DNA of 64,000 bases from Vicia villosa (lineage: Eukaryota > Streptophyta > Magnoliopsida > Fabales > Fabaceae), in NCBI RefSeq assembly GCF_029867415.1, contig NW_026705189.1:248001-312000 (forward strand), in the 5' to 3' direction. The position numbers and the translations under genes are program-made. The notes under the pieces were generated by a model. That model ran no database searches. It was not told where the DNA came from and saw only the letters and a program-made list of their open reading frames with translations. Within the stretch, counting starts at the first letter, position 1. Every line of letters starts with the position of its first letter. Below, piece by piece: positions 50,190-61,020 of the stretch.

Positions 50190-51709
50190 TATTTGTTCGA
50201 TTCCTAATTGAAATGGTATTGGACCTAACACTTTCAGAGGCTTCGAACTAGGGGGCGGTCAAGGAAGGTTCTCCTTAAGAGACTTTGCAAAATAAGAAGT
50301 GAGCCCCCGAAGTTTAAGGGTTCACCAAAAAGTAACGATCCTTGAAGTGTTTTCAACTTTTAAGATAGACACCATAAAATTTAAGTAATTGGTGTTGCAA
50401 GATCAACCCATGTCCCCGACCATCGGATGTAGAGGTACGTGTCACAATGAAGATATTGAAAAAAAGTTTCACATGCGGTATTTGATTCTGGTATTCACAC
50501 CAATATTCAAACATTTTGACAAAATTCTAGGCCACCATATGCATTAGAGAATAACCAATTCTTAGATGCCTTAGCACTTCTTACCCAAACTCGTTAAGGG
50601 CGGCCTAAAGTTTAATCTTGAGAATATGCACTTATAAACAAGGATTTAGTACCCATCAAAAGAACTGTAGATCCTCCTGCCAGAGTTAACAATGAATCCT
50701 CCGTTCATCATGGGTAGCTTCAACATAATCTAAATTCGCAAGCCGAATAGCTGAAGAAGAAAGGCCTACATTTACACCCTTTGTAACGGGACTACGTTAT
50801 CCATCCACATGCCCTCTTCAAAAGATACATAAGTACTTTCGTTAGATGAGACACTAGAAGGTTTATCATCGTCTTCTACATAACCTCACCAAACGTAGAA
50901 CCATCGCTAAGTACGATGAGGTTTGGGTTATGTTGGTTAACCTCTAAAGGATCAACATTTTTCATATTAAAGTTTTCTACTTTAGTGGGCGATGAAGAAT
51001 CATCACCGATAGGAATATTTATCATATTTACACGTGCGTTTTCTAGGTTTTCCATGACATAGAGAGAAATATGAAATCAACAAAGGAAACATGTGAATCG
51101 AATAAATGATTAGAGGCAAAAGAAACTTTGAGGCTACGATGAATAGTGAAATGCAAAATTCAAACAGATAGAGGACGAAGAAACCAAGGGTCCCTAGAGT
51201 TCATGGACGAATGTCAACGTTAGGAAGAAAAAGGAAAGTCAATTTGCACGAACAGCGGAAATTTGTTTGAAAGGTCAAGTGACCTTTATATATTACAAAA
51301 ATATTATTAAATCAACGTTCTTGAATGAAAGAAAAATGGAACACAAAAAACAACGTTTAAGATCCGCCTAAGAAAATGCAACGACACATAAGTGCACTTA
51401 AATATTCTAGGAAAAGACGTTACACTCGAACTTAGAGACCTAAGGCCGCGTATCCAAGAAATCATGTCAAACATCTTAATGACGAGACTAACATTTAATT
51501 CACATATTCCCTATGTCATATATGTCGGCTGCCTAACCTTTTTGTTTCTCCAAGCAACGACCACAATACATAGAACCCAAGTCAGTTCTCTAAAAGACTT
51601 ATCTCTACTACACATCAAGAAGCCTTATGGACATTTGTTATGGGTCGACCACATTCACAATGAGAGAAACACCCACATATGATCCAAATTTTGGGCATCT
51701 CAACCAACC

Positions 51710-51780
<71 letters not shown>

Positions 51781-51965
51781 CTTAGATAAATAATTTTCAA
51801 ATTCATTCTCGCTCAAACATCACTTTTCATTCTCTCAATAACTTGAACATTAGAGTTATAACCTTGTAGGACTACCCCCTCTTCGGCGAACCGAAAGCTT
51901 ACTCCTGCATACAAAGGGTTCTAGTTCATTGTTCACCAAATAACTCTGGTTCCACATGGAACATG
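50190..51965 (+). mobile_element. Tat-type gypsy 3' remnant and LTR
   Basis: The LTR end at about 51860-51965 (ACCTTGTAGGACTACCCCCT ... CTGGTTCCACATGGAACA) is parallel to the one at about 40975-41065 (CCTTGCAGGTACCCCCACTC ... CTGGTTCCAAAATGGAACA), so both are probably ends of related Tat-type LTRs. No primer site follows, so it is a 3' or solo LTR. To its left, 50200-51060 contains a decayed minus-strand frame starting MENLENARVNMINIPIGDDS. Antisense frames between pol and the 3' LTR are known in Tat elements such as Grande, but a link here is a guess. Confidence 0.5.
51710..51778. repeat. (TA)n microsatellite in the Tat-type LTR
   Basis: A 69-bp TA run with a single G interruption at about 51735. 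Confidence 0.95.
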
Positions 51966-52210
51966 TTGTTATGTAGAGCTTAAAAGCTAGTTGGATTGTG
52001 AAGAAGATGGAAATGAAGATGAAGTAGAAGTAGAAGAAGATTAAGGTGAAGAAAATAACCAATTTTTAATTATTATTTTTTTGAGTTAAATGAAGTTTGC
52101 TGATTCACGTTGTCTAATTTTACCAACTGGATTGCCACAAAAGCACATGAATAATTTCGGGCAAAATTTAATATAAATTAAGAAAATAGTTTTTTGAGAG
52201 ACTAAAAAAT

Positions 52211-52820
52211 TGTTGGATTATTAATAAGGGGGGAGACAACATGAGAGAGCATTTACATTGAAACATTTTTTAATTATGAGCAACACACTTTGTGGGAGAC
52301 ACACCACATACCCACCCAAAAGCTTAAGGTAACAGGTTTATGGGTTGTCTCACTTATAAATGCTCAAGTTTACTTTTCTAATCAATGTGAGACTTTTACA
52401 CACTTTGTTTCTCAACACTCCCATTCAAGTGTGAATTTATCCACAATGTTCTCCCTCAAACATAAGCTCTTTCATTCACATACACTTGTATCACCGTTGA
52501 TATTATTTCAAACGGGACATGCATTTTACTCAACACCATGTGAGGAGGACTTTCGATACAAGTAATATGAACCTTCACCCAAACCACTGTTGGATCATCA
52601 ATTTGGGATATCAACATGAGGGAACATTTAAGTTAAAATATTTGTTTATGAGCAACATACCTTGTGAGAGACACATCGCATACTCACCCCAAATCTTAAA
52701 GTAATAGATGTGTGAGTTCTCCCACTTGTAAATGCTCAGGTCTTCACTTTTCTAATCAATGTGAGACTTCTCTACACTTTGTTTCTTAATATTTTCACCT
52801 CACACTTATTCTTCTCAACA
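52211..52820 (-). mobile_element. TRIM (terminal-repeat retrotransposon in miniature), minus strand
   Basis: Two direct repeats, 52211-52417 (207 bp) and 52588-52820 (233 bp), both read TGTTGGAT ... CTCAACA on the plus strand. On the minus strand they begin TGTTGAGAA and end ATCCAACA. They share AATCAATGTGAGACTT, TGTAAATGCTCA/TATAAATGCTCA and GAGACACA. The 170-bp interior has no gene. On the minus strand it starts AGTGGTTTGGGTG, a decayed tRNA-Met primer site (compare AGTGGTATCAGAGC), and ends in the purine tract GAATGGGAG just before the other repeat. These features fix both class and strand. The flanks share AAAT, an imperfect duplication. The right-hand copy has about 27 bp more near its minus-strand start. 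Confidence 0.75.
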
Positions 52821-52825
52821 AAATA

Positions 52826-54029
52826 TCATTTATTACATAAGAGAGAAAAATAAAACTTTAAGTTAAATTAAAGAATCTAGAATTAATTAAGCTTAAAATA
52901 AGATTATAAATGCAATTAAACTTAAATGAATCGCTTAAATTAAAACAAAAAGGATGCATAGTGAAGCAATGGTCAAAGATGAGGGCATGCATGGTAGGGA
53001 AGTATAATAAGCACCGAAAGGTACAAAGGACAGTGATCATTCTTCATCCTAAGAGGATTTGACAAGAGACGAGAAAAGACACTTTTTTTTGTTCTATTCC
53101 CTCCATTTTTACATTCCATTTATTCTTTGAAATTTTGAACAAGTCTATAGTTAAACTTATTGAAGTCTAGTTATAACTAGACCAAAAGAAAAGGACTCAT
53201 CTCAAAAAGTTCCATTACACTACCAATATTTGTCTTTTTCCTGTCCTTTGTGTATCGTGATCATTTATATAGTTATAACTTTCCTTTTTCACTTTTGAAA
53301 TTTGATAATCCAACTTTGGTCAAAATTTACTCCCTCATAATTAGTGGCCCCATGACTTACCTTTCTAATGTAAAATAGTACCGAAGCATATAGGATCAAT
53401 TATTGCAGTCCTCATCGTGAGTTTGAGTTAGTATATTTGCATTGTTGAATTGTAGAGAATGACTATTGGGGTACTACTTTTATTAAAATTAAATCAATAA
53501 CCAATTAATTATGGATGTTCAACACATAATAACATATACTTTATTACTAAAACCTCTAAACAGTCATAGAAATGTACTTATGACTTGTGGAATTATTTAT
53601 CAATTGATATTTATAATGTCTTTTGGAATTCTCTTAAGATGGAAAGAAGAGATTATTTTCCTACATACGGTAAATTGAAGATCATAATCTATTGTACTAG
53701 TAAAAAAAATAGTGGAATGTAAATTTCTACTTCAATGGCAGGAGGACTCAAAAGCCTTTGTAGATATATTACGTTGTATGATGGTTAGAGTTTATCTACG
53801 GCGGTGAAAAACCCCTTTATGAACAATAAAAAGGGTTTGTTCTTATAGTCATATAAATATATTATTATTATTAAAATACTTATTACCACAGTTATTACCA
53901 GAAATCGTTGTGAATAATGCTTACATTTTATCACGATTTTTGTCCGCAACCATGTTGATAAGTTATATATATTACGGTTTTGAGAGTGACGACTATTTTG
54001 TGTTAAAACTTGATAACATCTCAAAACAA
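52826..54029. other. Intergenic sequence, nothing firm
   Basis: No coding frame I recognise. Around 53795-53960 there are short inverted AT-rich words (CGGCGGTGAAAAACCCC, ACCACAGTTATTACCAG) that may be MITE debris. Confidence 0.4.
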
Positions 54030-54340
54030 ATCCTTAACATCTATGTTCCTGCAAAACATTTTAGATTACTTCCCAGAAGAGGATTTCGGCGAAGTCACAC
54101 AAGAGTTTGTAAGTATTCGCTTTAGGGATTAGAGTCGTGCAAGTGGTGCAAGCTCAAGAATAGGATTTTCTTTCTTATTTCTCGATCGGGAGCCCTATTT
54201 ATAGTGAAATCCTTGGTCTTTAATGATCATTAATCGTCCTTGTAACCGTTGTAACCGCCCATAAATATTGTAACGTTTGTAACTAACTTCATCAATAGGG
54301 AATCATAACCTCCGTAACAGTAGCAACCTTTGGCATGTGT
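54030..54340 (-). promoter_or_regulatory. Possible LTR or gene promoter with TATA box, minus strand
   Basis: On the minus strand CACTATAAATAGGGCTCCCG (about 54200) is a textbook plant TATA box, followed 30-40 bp later by an A/G-rich leader. Upstream of it on the same strand lie repeats with GTTACGGAGGTT/GTTACAAACGTT words, then the 36-bp minisatellite. The layout is like an LTR U3-R region, but I found no matching second LTR. Confidence 0.45.
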
Positions 54341-54344
54341 GTAA

Positions 54345-55110
54345 CCGCCGAGGCCGATTTGGAGGTAGACATCTGCCGAGCTGCAAGTAGGAAACTCGAG
54401 GTAGGCACCTGCCAATAGGGGTGGCAAAGCGGGAGGCCCGCCCCGCCCCGTCGTATGCCTGCCAAAAAAAGAGCGGGGCGGACAAGCCCGCAAATTGAGA
54501 TAGGCATAAAAACCTAGCCCGCCCCACCAAGGTGGCGGATTGGCGGACTTGCCTGCCAATTTTTTTATTTTATTTTTTCATTTTTTTAATATATTTTTTT
54601 ACATTTTAATTAGATTTTTCACATAGTTTTTAGAACAATTATTTATAAAGCATTTTTAAATAAATTTTACTTAAAAATATTGCATATATTCACAAATAAA
54701 TGTATAAAATAAAACCATCAAAAGTTATAATTAGTAGAATTAACTTAAAAAATAGCGGATTTTGACGGAGCGGCGGGTTTTGGCGGGCAACGGACTTTGG
54801 CGAGGCGGGCTATGGCGGGCGGCGGGTTTGTCGGGGGCGGGCTATGGCGGACGGCGAGCCTAAAATGTCAACCCAACCCGCCATTTTTAGGCGGGTGCGC
54901 GGGCCGGCTCGGCGGGCCACGACCCGTTTTGCCACCCCTACCTGCCAAGCTGCAAGTAGGCAACTCGAGGTAGAATTATGCTGAGCTGCAAGTAGGCAAA
55001 TCGAGGTAGACACCTGTCGAGTTGCAAGTAGGCAAATCGAGGTAGGGACCTGCCGAGTTACAAGTAGGCAACTCGAGGTAGGCACCTGACGAGTTGCAAG
55101 TAGGCAGGAT
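54345..55110 (-). repeat. 36-bp minisatellite split by a hAT MITE
   Basis: Units of 36 bp around GAGCTGCAAGTAGGCAACTC and GAGGTAGGCACCTGCC occur about twice at 54345-54415 and about four to five times at 54941-55110. The gap is filled by the hAT MITE whose target duplication is one of the units. On the minus strand the units encode a 12-residue motif (GAYLELPTCNSA), in frame with a preceding stretch ending LGLILEILPTCNSSG (frame starts at 55248). Whether this is expressed is unknown; the first part (MKKFMRMSSLHVGERDF) is not a family I can name. Confidence 0.8.
54416..54940. mobile_element. Complete hAT-like MITE (525 bp) with perfect 8-bp target duplication
   Basis: The ends are TAGGGGTGGCAAAGCGGG and, inward on the other strand, TAGGGGTGGCAAAACGGG: an 18-bp terminal repeat with one mismatch. 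The target duplication CCTGCCAA is perfect (54408-54415 and 54941-54948). GC-rich subterminal arrays (GGCGGGC, GCCCGCC) flank an AT-rich core without a gene. Its right half is also found truncated at 1902-2202. It sits inside a minisatellite unit. Confidence 0.92.
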
Positions 55111-55500
55111 CTCCAGAATCAATCCTAATTCATTGTCCGCCACACTTTCTTCCAATTCCGGTTTCCTTGACAGACCTTTGAGAATTATAGAATATGTAAA
55201 ATCCCTTTCTCCCACATGCAGCGAACTCATCCTCATAAACTTTTTCATACCAAAAGGTAATCAACTTCATAAACTTTATATTTCTTCTTCTTCATAAGTT
55301 TTCTTCCATATTATTCATACGCTTTCTTCCATTTTTATGTGTATATGTACTTTCCTTGATCTTTGTTTTTCATTCTTTTCTTTTTTACAGTCCCATTTTT
55401 TATTACAAAGAGTTTTCATCTTGCATGATATTTTTTGTTATCTCAGTTCTATGTATGACACTGTTTACATTTGGTATATGGTATTTTTTGACTTGTAGGG
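55111..55500. other. Unrecognised sequence beside the minisatellite
   Basis: It includes the 5' part of the minus-strand frame 55248-54976 described with the minisatellite, and then AT-rich sequence with CTTCTTCTT words. Confidence 0.4.
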
Positions 55501-56017
55501 TTCACAAATGATTTGTGTTGCTATGGAGAAACAATACAAGAAAAACATCTTCAGTTTCCATGAATCTTTTCAATAAAAGGTACTTTCGTGAAATATTTTA
55601 TGAGTTGATATATTGTTTATGTTGTTCTGGTTTTGTTGATAAATGTTGTTGTATGTTGTTGTTGATAAATATTTCTTAGAACAAAAACAAAATATTACTA
55701 AGTCATAAAGAATAAGTGTGATTCACAAATGGTTTGTGCTGTTATGGAGAAACAATACAAGAAGAATGAAGCTATTGTGGAAGCTTCATCTACCTTGTAT
55801 TTTTCTTCATAGCAACAAAAAGTAGATCAACTTCAGTTTATTTTAAGATAAGTAGATCATTTCTTCGTCTTTATTTTCTACGAATCTTTTCAATAAAAGA
55901 TCCGTTCGTGAAACATTTTATGAGTTGATATGTTGTTGTTGTTTTGTTGATAAATGTTGATTAATTTTGTTGTATGTTGTTCTTCTTGATAAATGTTTCT
56001 CAGAACAAGAATAAAAT
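55501..56017 (+). repeat. Local tandem duplication; first copy preserves an empty CACTA site
   Basis: The block 55501-55715 recurs from 55722, with an extra ~100 bp near 55780-55880: TTCACAAATG-TTTGTG, ATGGAGAAACAATACAAGAA, GAATCTTTTCAATAAAAG and TTTTATGAGTTGATAT appear in the same order. The first copy reads AACAAAATATTACTAAGTC at 55686-55704. The second copy is broken exactly there by the CACTA element at 56018-57793 and resumes after it with ATTACTAAGTC. Confidence 0.85.
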
Positions 56018-57793
56018 CACTACAAGAAAAATTGTTATTTGCCAGGGGTTAAACCCCTCACTAAGTGAAAAAATCCTCACTACAAAGTATTTTGCCAGGG
56101 GAAAGTTTCCCTAGTAAAACAGGCCATCACAAAATGTTTGTGAGGGGTGTATCACATCACATATTTGCTTCGGGCTTCCCCCCTCACAAATTACAAATCC
56201 CCATCTACCACCCAGAGTAGTGTGTCGTGTGGCAAAGTGGTACAGTATGTTGTGTCAGATTTTTACTTGGAATTAAGCGCAAATTGCAAGTGTTTTCAAT
56301 TATCTTGGGGTTAAGTCCCTGACAAATTGTAAGAATGCATTTTTTATACAATATATCTACCTAATTTTAATAATTTTTTTAACAATTATTTAACCAAACA
56401 ATATACCTATTTATTCTTATTAAACATATAATTTTAAATATATTTACTTAGTTTTAAAAATTATTCAACCATACTTTCAAAATATATATTTAACCAAACA
56501 ATATATCTACCTATTTATTCTAATCAAACAAACTTTCTAAATATATTTACGTATTGTTTTAAAAATTATATACTATTTTTTTAGAGTTTTTTCTAAACAT
56601 AAACTTGCTTTTACTCCTAAACATAAACTATCATGTTATTAAATATAAACCTGTTTTTACTCCTAAACACAAACTATCATGTTCTTAATAAATATTCTAT
56701 TTTCTAAAAAACTTTAGTTACTTTTTTAATAAATATTTTGTAAAAAACTTTAACCTTTAAATAAATATTCTATTTTTCAAATAAATAAATTGTATATTGC
56801 ACTCTAATTTTGAAAAAAAATTAAAAAATTTAAAAAATTAATTATTTATAGTATATATATTTTGTTTTAATAAACTGAAAATTAAATTTTAATTTCGATT
56901 TTTTTTATAAAATTACTTGAATAAATAGTTTACAGTATATATATTGTGTTTTAAAATATATATAACACAACATGAGTCGCACCAAACAAATATACATATA
57001 TACAACATAAATCTACTACAAAAAAAATAATGTATAACAAAAATTCCGAAAATTTATAATGTGTATTTGAATATGATGAACAAATTATTGTATATTTGGT
57101 GTTTAACTCCAAAATCTTGCTCCTCTAAATAAGCCAATTGGTACATGAAACACAAAAAAAAAATGAAAAAAAAATTACATTACAAATTTGAAAAACAATA
57201 AATATAAATAATAAAAATATATTTGGAAGTAAAATTACCTTAGATTAAGTTGGTTGTTGTTGAGAGCAAGAAGAGAAAATGGGAATGGGAAAGAAATATT
57301 GTCTCGGCAAATGAAAATGGAAAGATAAGGAAGATTTAAAGGAAAACTTGAAGCGATGGAACGGATAAGTGCATTAATGAACAAAATAATCTGCGACGGG
57401 GCTCCCCTCGAAATGTGTAGGCATTGAAAAATGCCCCCTGCACGCGCAGTTTGAACACTGCGATGATGGGACGCATGCTGTCCCCACAGACAAGGGGTTA
57501 CCCCTCAGAATTGTACTTCTTCGGTTTGGTTGGGGTCAGCCCCTCACAATGCTCTACAATATCTGACTGACGATATAACACTTTGGCGCCATTTTCTGCT
57601 TGCCATGGGTTACCCCTCACAATCTATTTTTTCAAAAATCAAAATTTCGCTCTTTCTAATTTGCTAGGGATAACCCCACAATATAATTTTTTTTGTAAAC
57701 AAAATTTGTACTTTGCGAGGTGATTTACCCCAAGCAACGTAATTTTTTTGTTTGAGGTTTTACCCCTGGCAAATAACACTTTTTCTTGTAGTA
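56018..57793. mobile_element. Non-autonomous CACTA element related to 2298-11133
   Basis: A 1,776-bp element with left end CACTACAAGAAAAATTG and right end CACTACAAGAAAAAGTG (other strand, with the outermost base changed). It is flanked by AAT on both sides (56015-56017, 57794-57796). It shares with the large element the left motif GCCAGGGGTTAAACCCCTCA, the right motif CCCCAAGCAACGT and CCCCTGGC, a TGCACGCGCAGT stretch, and GAGGGG/CCCCTC arrays at both ends. No transposase or TNPA frame is present, so it looks like an internally deleted or rearranged relative that would need the other element's proteins. Confidence 0.9.
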
Positions 57794-57796
57794 AAT

Positions 57797-58033
57797 ATTA
57801 CTAAGTCACAAGAGAAAACCTTCTTGCTACTTAGAAATATTTTGATTTTGTGACTCTTACAGCATTAATTTCTTATGTAGATTAACAGAAGATCCAATTG
57901 AGTTTATTATATTATATGTAGATTGTTTGTTTCACAAACCCTTCACTGAACATGCATTAATTTAAATTGATTTAGAAAATAATAATTTGAAAATTAAGTT
58001 ATATTTGAAAACCAACTTAGATCAATTAATGTC
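57797..58033. other. Short spacer between two CACTA-type elements
   Basis: Continuation of the duplicated block interrupted at 56017; nothing else is recognised. Confidence 0.6.
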
Positions 58034-59963
58034 CACTACTACAACTAATACACTTCATGACGAAACTTTCACCTCATCCAGAAAAAAAACTAAGGTATTA
58101 TGTCAAGGCGCACCGTGTTTTATTTTCTTATAAAAATAAAAACAACATATTCCCTTGGTTTTTAATATAGCCGAGGAAAAGAATAACTCTAACATGATTC
58201 GAATCCTAACTATTGCAGTTTATGTTTTTATTTGTTTATAAGTGAAAACTAATTGATCTATTCCTTCGGTTTCCTTAATAGCCGAGAGATAAAATAATAA
58301 GATTTTACTATAAAAATAATTGTTAAACAAATTTACTCTAATCCTAACTTATATGTTGTCCCCCAAACTAGTGTGCATCATTCTTTGGGATGGATTACAA
58401 GACAGAAAAAATATTTAATGTTAGTCTATCCTGAAACAAAATATTTTTTCTGCCCTTGCAATTTATTTCACATAGTGTTGTTGGTGTTGTATTCCTGAAA
58501 CAATTTTCTGTGAAATAATATTGGAAAAGTTCCTTATGATAGAGTGTAAGTGCATAAAAACATTTCTGCTTTCAAGTTAAACAAAGAAGGATATTCAACC
58601 ATTAAAAAGATATATTCAACAAAATTTGGAACTGGAGCGATGACGATGAATATGGATTTTTTTTAATATTTTGTGTAAATAATGTAATGTTTAAAATAAT
58701 ATATTATTTACCTCGGTGTTCTTATAAAATCGAGGAGCTTACTTATTTTATTTAATTTTTCTATTTAAAAAAGAAAATAGGTTTTTCTATGGTTTTTTAA
58801 ATAAAAACCGAGGAATAATGATACAAAGCTACAACAACAAATTTCTACCTTACATTCTTAAAAGAAAAACGCTCAAATTATTGTCAATGCATCAATCCAC
58901 AACATACTATCTACATCCACCACTATATATCTTTATTATAAAAGTATTTTCCTTGATAATATTTGCTCAAGATAATGAAATTTTGTAACTTAAAGAAGAT
59001 TGTAAAAGTTCTCTATGATGGATTACAATACAAAATGTATCCGACAGGATCTTGATTTCAACAAAGATGTGTTGTTCTCCAAGAATAACAGTTACTATGT
59101 AAACAATGTAATGTTAAAAATAAAATAAAAAAACTTATACACTTTTTACCTCGGTTTTTGTCAAATATCAAGGGTAAAATTTTTTCGTGATAATTGAGGA
59201 TATATTTATCACCGTCCTTAAACAAATATGTGTTGTTCATTTCATGAGTGTCAACGCTCAAGATACTTCCATTAGTGATCTGCGTGAAACCTAATTGACA
59301 TCCTTTATAAAAGCATTATGAATATAATAATTGTTAATGAAACCTATAACATGAAAACTTTGAAGAATAAAAACTTGATAAAGTTCTCTACGATGGATTG
59401 CAAGGTTTGTGTTCTTCAATAATCAATTTTTACGGTGTTCTTCAATAATCATATATTCATTATTTTAATTAATCATTTTTTAGTTTAATATATTAGAAAC
59501 AAATAAATGCAAAAGGGATCTAAAATATATTGCATCTAACATTTTATCTTTCTCGACATTTAAATAAAACGATGATCCAACATCTGATCTTCGCCAACAG
59601 TGATGACGATGAATCAGATTCAAAAATTGTTAGATATATTTACATAAATATTCTGTGTAAGCAATGTTATATTATGAATAAACAATTACTTTACTAATAT
59701 TATATAGTTTGTAACGAGTTTAAAAAAAGAAGCAATCTTCTCGGTGTTTTTGATAAATCGATAGGTATGATGCGCTAGTTTTGAAAATATTAAAAGTGCA
59801 GAAGTTGGGCTTCGAACTCATGTGTATAAACATTTTCTCCTCGATGTTTTAAAAACCGATGAATAAAATTGATACTTTTCATGTTGCACTTTGTTACCTC
59901 GCTTCTGTAGTCGAGGTTAATTGCATTTAGCATCTAAGGTGAATCGTATTATTTGTCGTAGTG
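58034..59963. mobile_element. Second CACTA-like non-autonomous family, complete copy (1,930 bp)
   Basis: The left end is CACTACTACAACTAATACAC and the right end, inward on the other strand, CACTACGACAAATAATACGA. The flanks are GTC and GTT, so the 3-bp duplication is at best two of three. The interior is non-coding and modular. Blocks bounded by CCTCGGTTTTT or AAAACCGAGG occur at about 58150, 58270, 58710, 58800, 59150, 59740 and 59850. Near 59815 it carries GGCTTCGAACTCATGT, similar to a tRNA T-arm/B-box. Truncated relatives are at 25960-26805 and 34155-35190, so three members lie in this window. The frame at 59058-59261 is fortuitous. Confidence 0.75.
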
Positions 59964-60084
59964 GTTTTTTGAATTGCATGCATCTCGTAATGCATATCTC
60001 GCTCTTTAACCTATATAATTTTGTTCAATGTCATAAATTCTTCATAGCAACAATTTCTCCTCTTCTAGTTTAAAAGCATTAATT

Positions 60085-60459
60085 TTTTGACTAATTCAAA
60101 CTCATCATCGTCACTAGCATCATCATCATCATCATTATTTGATGATTATTACGATGATAGTGATGATGATGAATTCGAATTAGTTAGAGCTGTCAAATAG
60201 GTCGGCCTGGCCCAACCCGCTTCGACCCGGTGGGCCAACGTGTTTAAATGGGTTGACTCGGCTCGGCCCAATTGCTTAATGGGCCACATAAAATGAGCCC
60301 AACCCGTTTTTCAAAGGCTCGTGCGGTCCGATGGGCCAGCCCGACCCGTATTTTAATATTATAGTTTTAATTTTATAAAAAGGATGTAATGGATAAATGC
60401 AACACAACATAAGTAGAGAGTCATCATAAATGCATATAAGCGATGTTTAAAATATTTAT

Positions 60460-60502
<43 letters not shown>

Positions 60503-61020
60503 TACCACAAAATCATCCATGGAAAAGTACAAAGTAACTTAATATTATCACTGATACTTATCAAATTTTCTCTCCATCTCACAACCATTTCCTTGATCAC
60601 ATCATCTTAAAAATATATTTCCATCCTCTTTAACTTTACTTTATCACTTGAAAACACATTTATGAAATCATATCTTATATCAATCTTTTTTCCCCAAAAT
60701 TTACCACAATCTTTGTTTAATGGGTAAGCCTGAAGCCTGCTTGGCCCGACCCATCCCATAAAAAACATAGGCCCGTGGACTGGCCCAAAAAGACAGGGTC
60801 GTGTTTTTTAAGGTATCTGCGGTCCAGCCCGCACTAAATTGACGGGCTTATGGGCCGGGCCCATTTTGACAGCTCTAGAATTAGTCAACAAATTGATGCT
60901 TTTACAAATAAGTTAGAAAAAAAGGAACCGTTGCTATGAAGAACTTAGGTCATTGAATCAAATTCTCTGTGTTACAGAGCGAGAGAGGAGTTACAAGATG
61001 CATGAAATTCGAAAAATAAT
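60085..61020 (+). pseudogene. Probable PIF/Harbinger nuclease N-terminal remnant, split by a MITE
   Basis: Removing the MITE at 60185-60877 and one target copy joins 60184 to 60886 in a frame reading a Ser-rich stretch, DDEFELVNKLMLLQ, a stop, then CYEELRSLNQILCVTERERS. An acidic DDEFEL start followed by a short linker and an RERER-like basic motif is common at the N-terminus of plant Harbinger-type nuclease proteins (ALP1-like). Only this short part is present and the catalytic domain is not seen, so the assignment is tentative. Confidence 0.4.
60185..60877. mobile_element. Complete hAT-like MITE (693 bp) with perfect 8-bp target duplication
   Basis: The ends are TAGAGCTGTCAAATAGG and, inward on the other strand, TAGAGCTGTCAAAATGGG. 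The target duplication GAATTAGT is perfect (60177-60184 and 60878-60885). Subterminal regions are arrays of GGCCCA/TGGGCC and CGACCCG words. The core has a (TA)n tract at about 60472-60499. No coding capacity. Confidence 0.92.

Noticed and set aside
54230..54559. Minus-strand frames around the GC-rich end of the MITE
   Set aside because: They span the MITE boundary at 54416 and reflect its GC-rich subterminal repeats.
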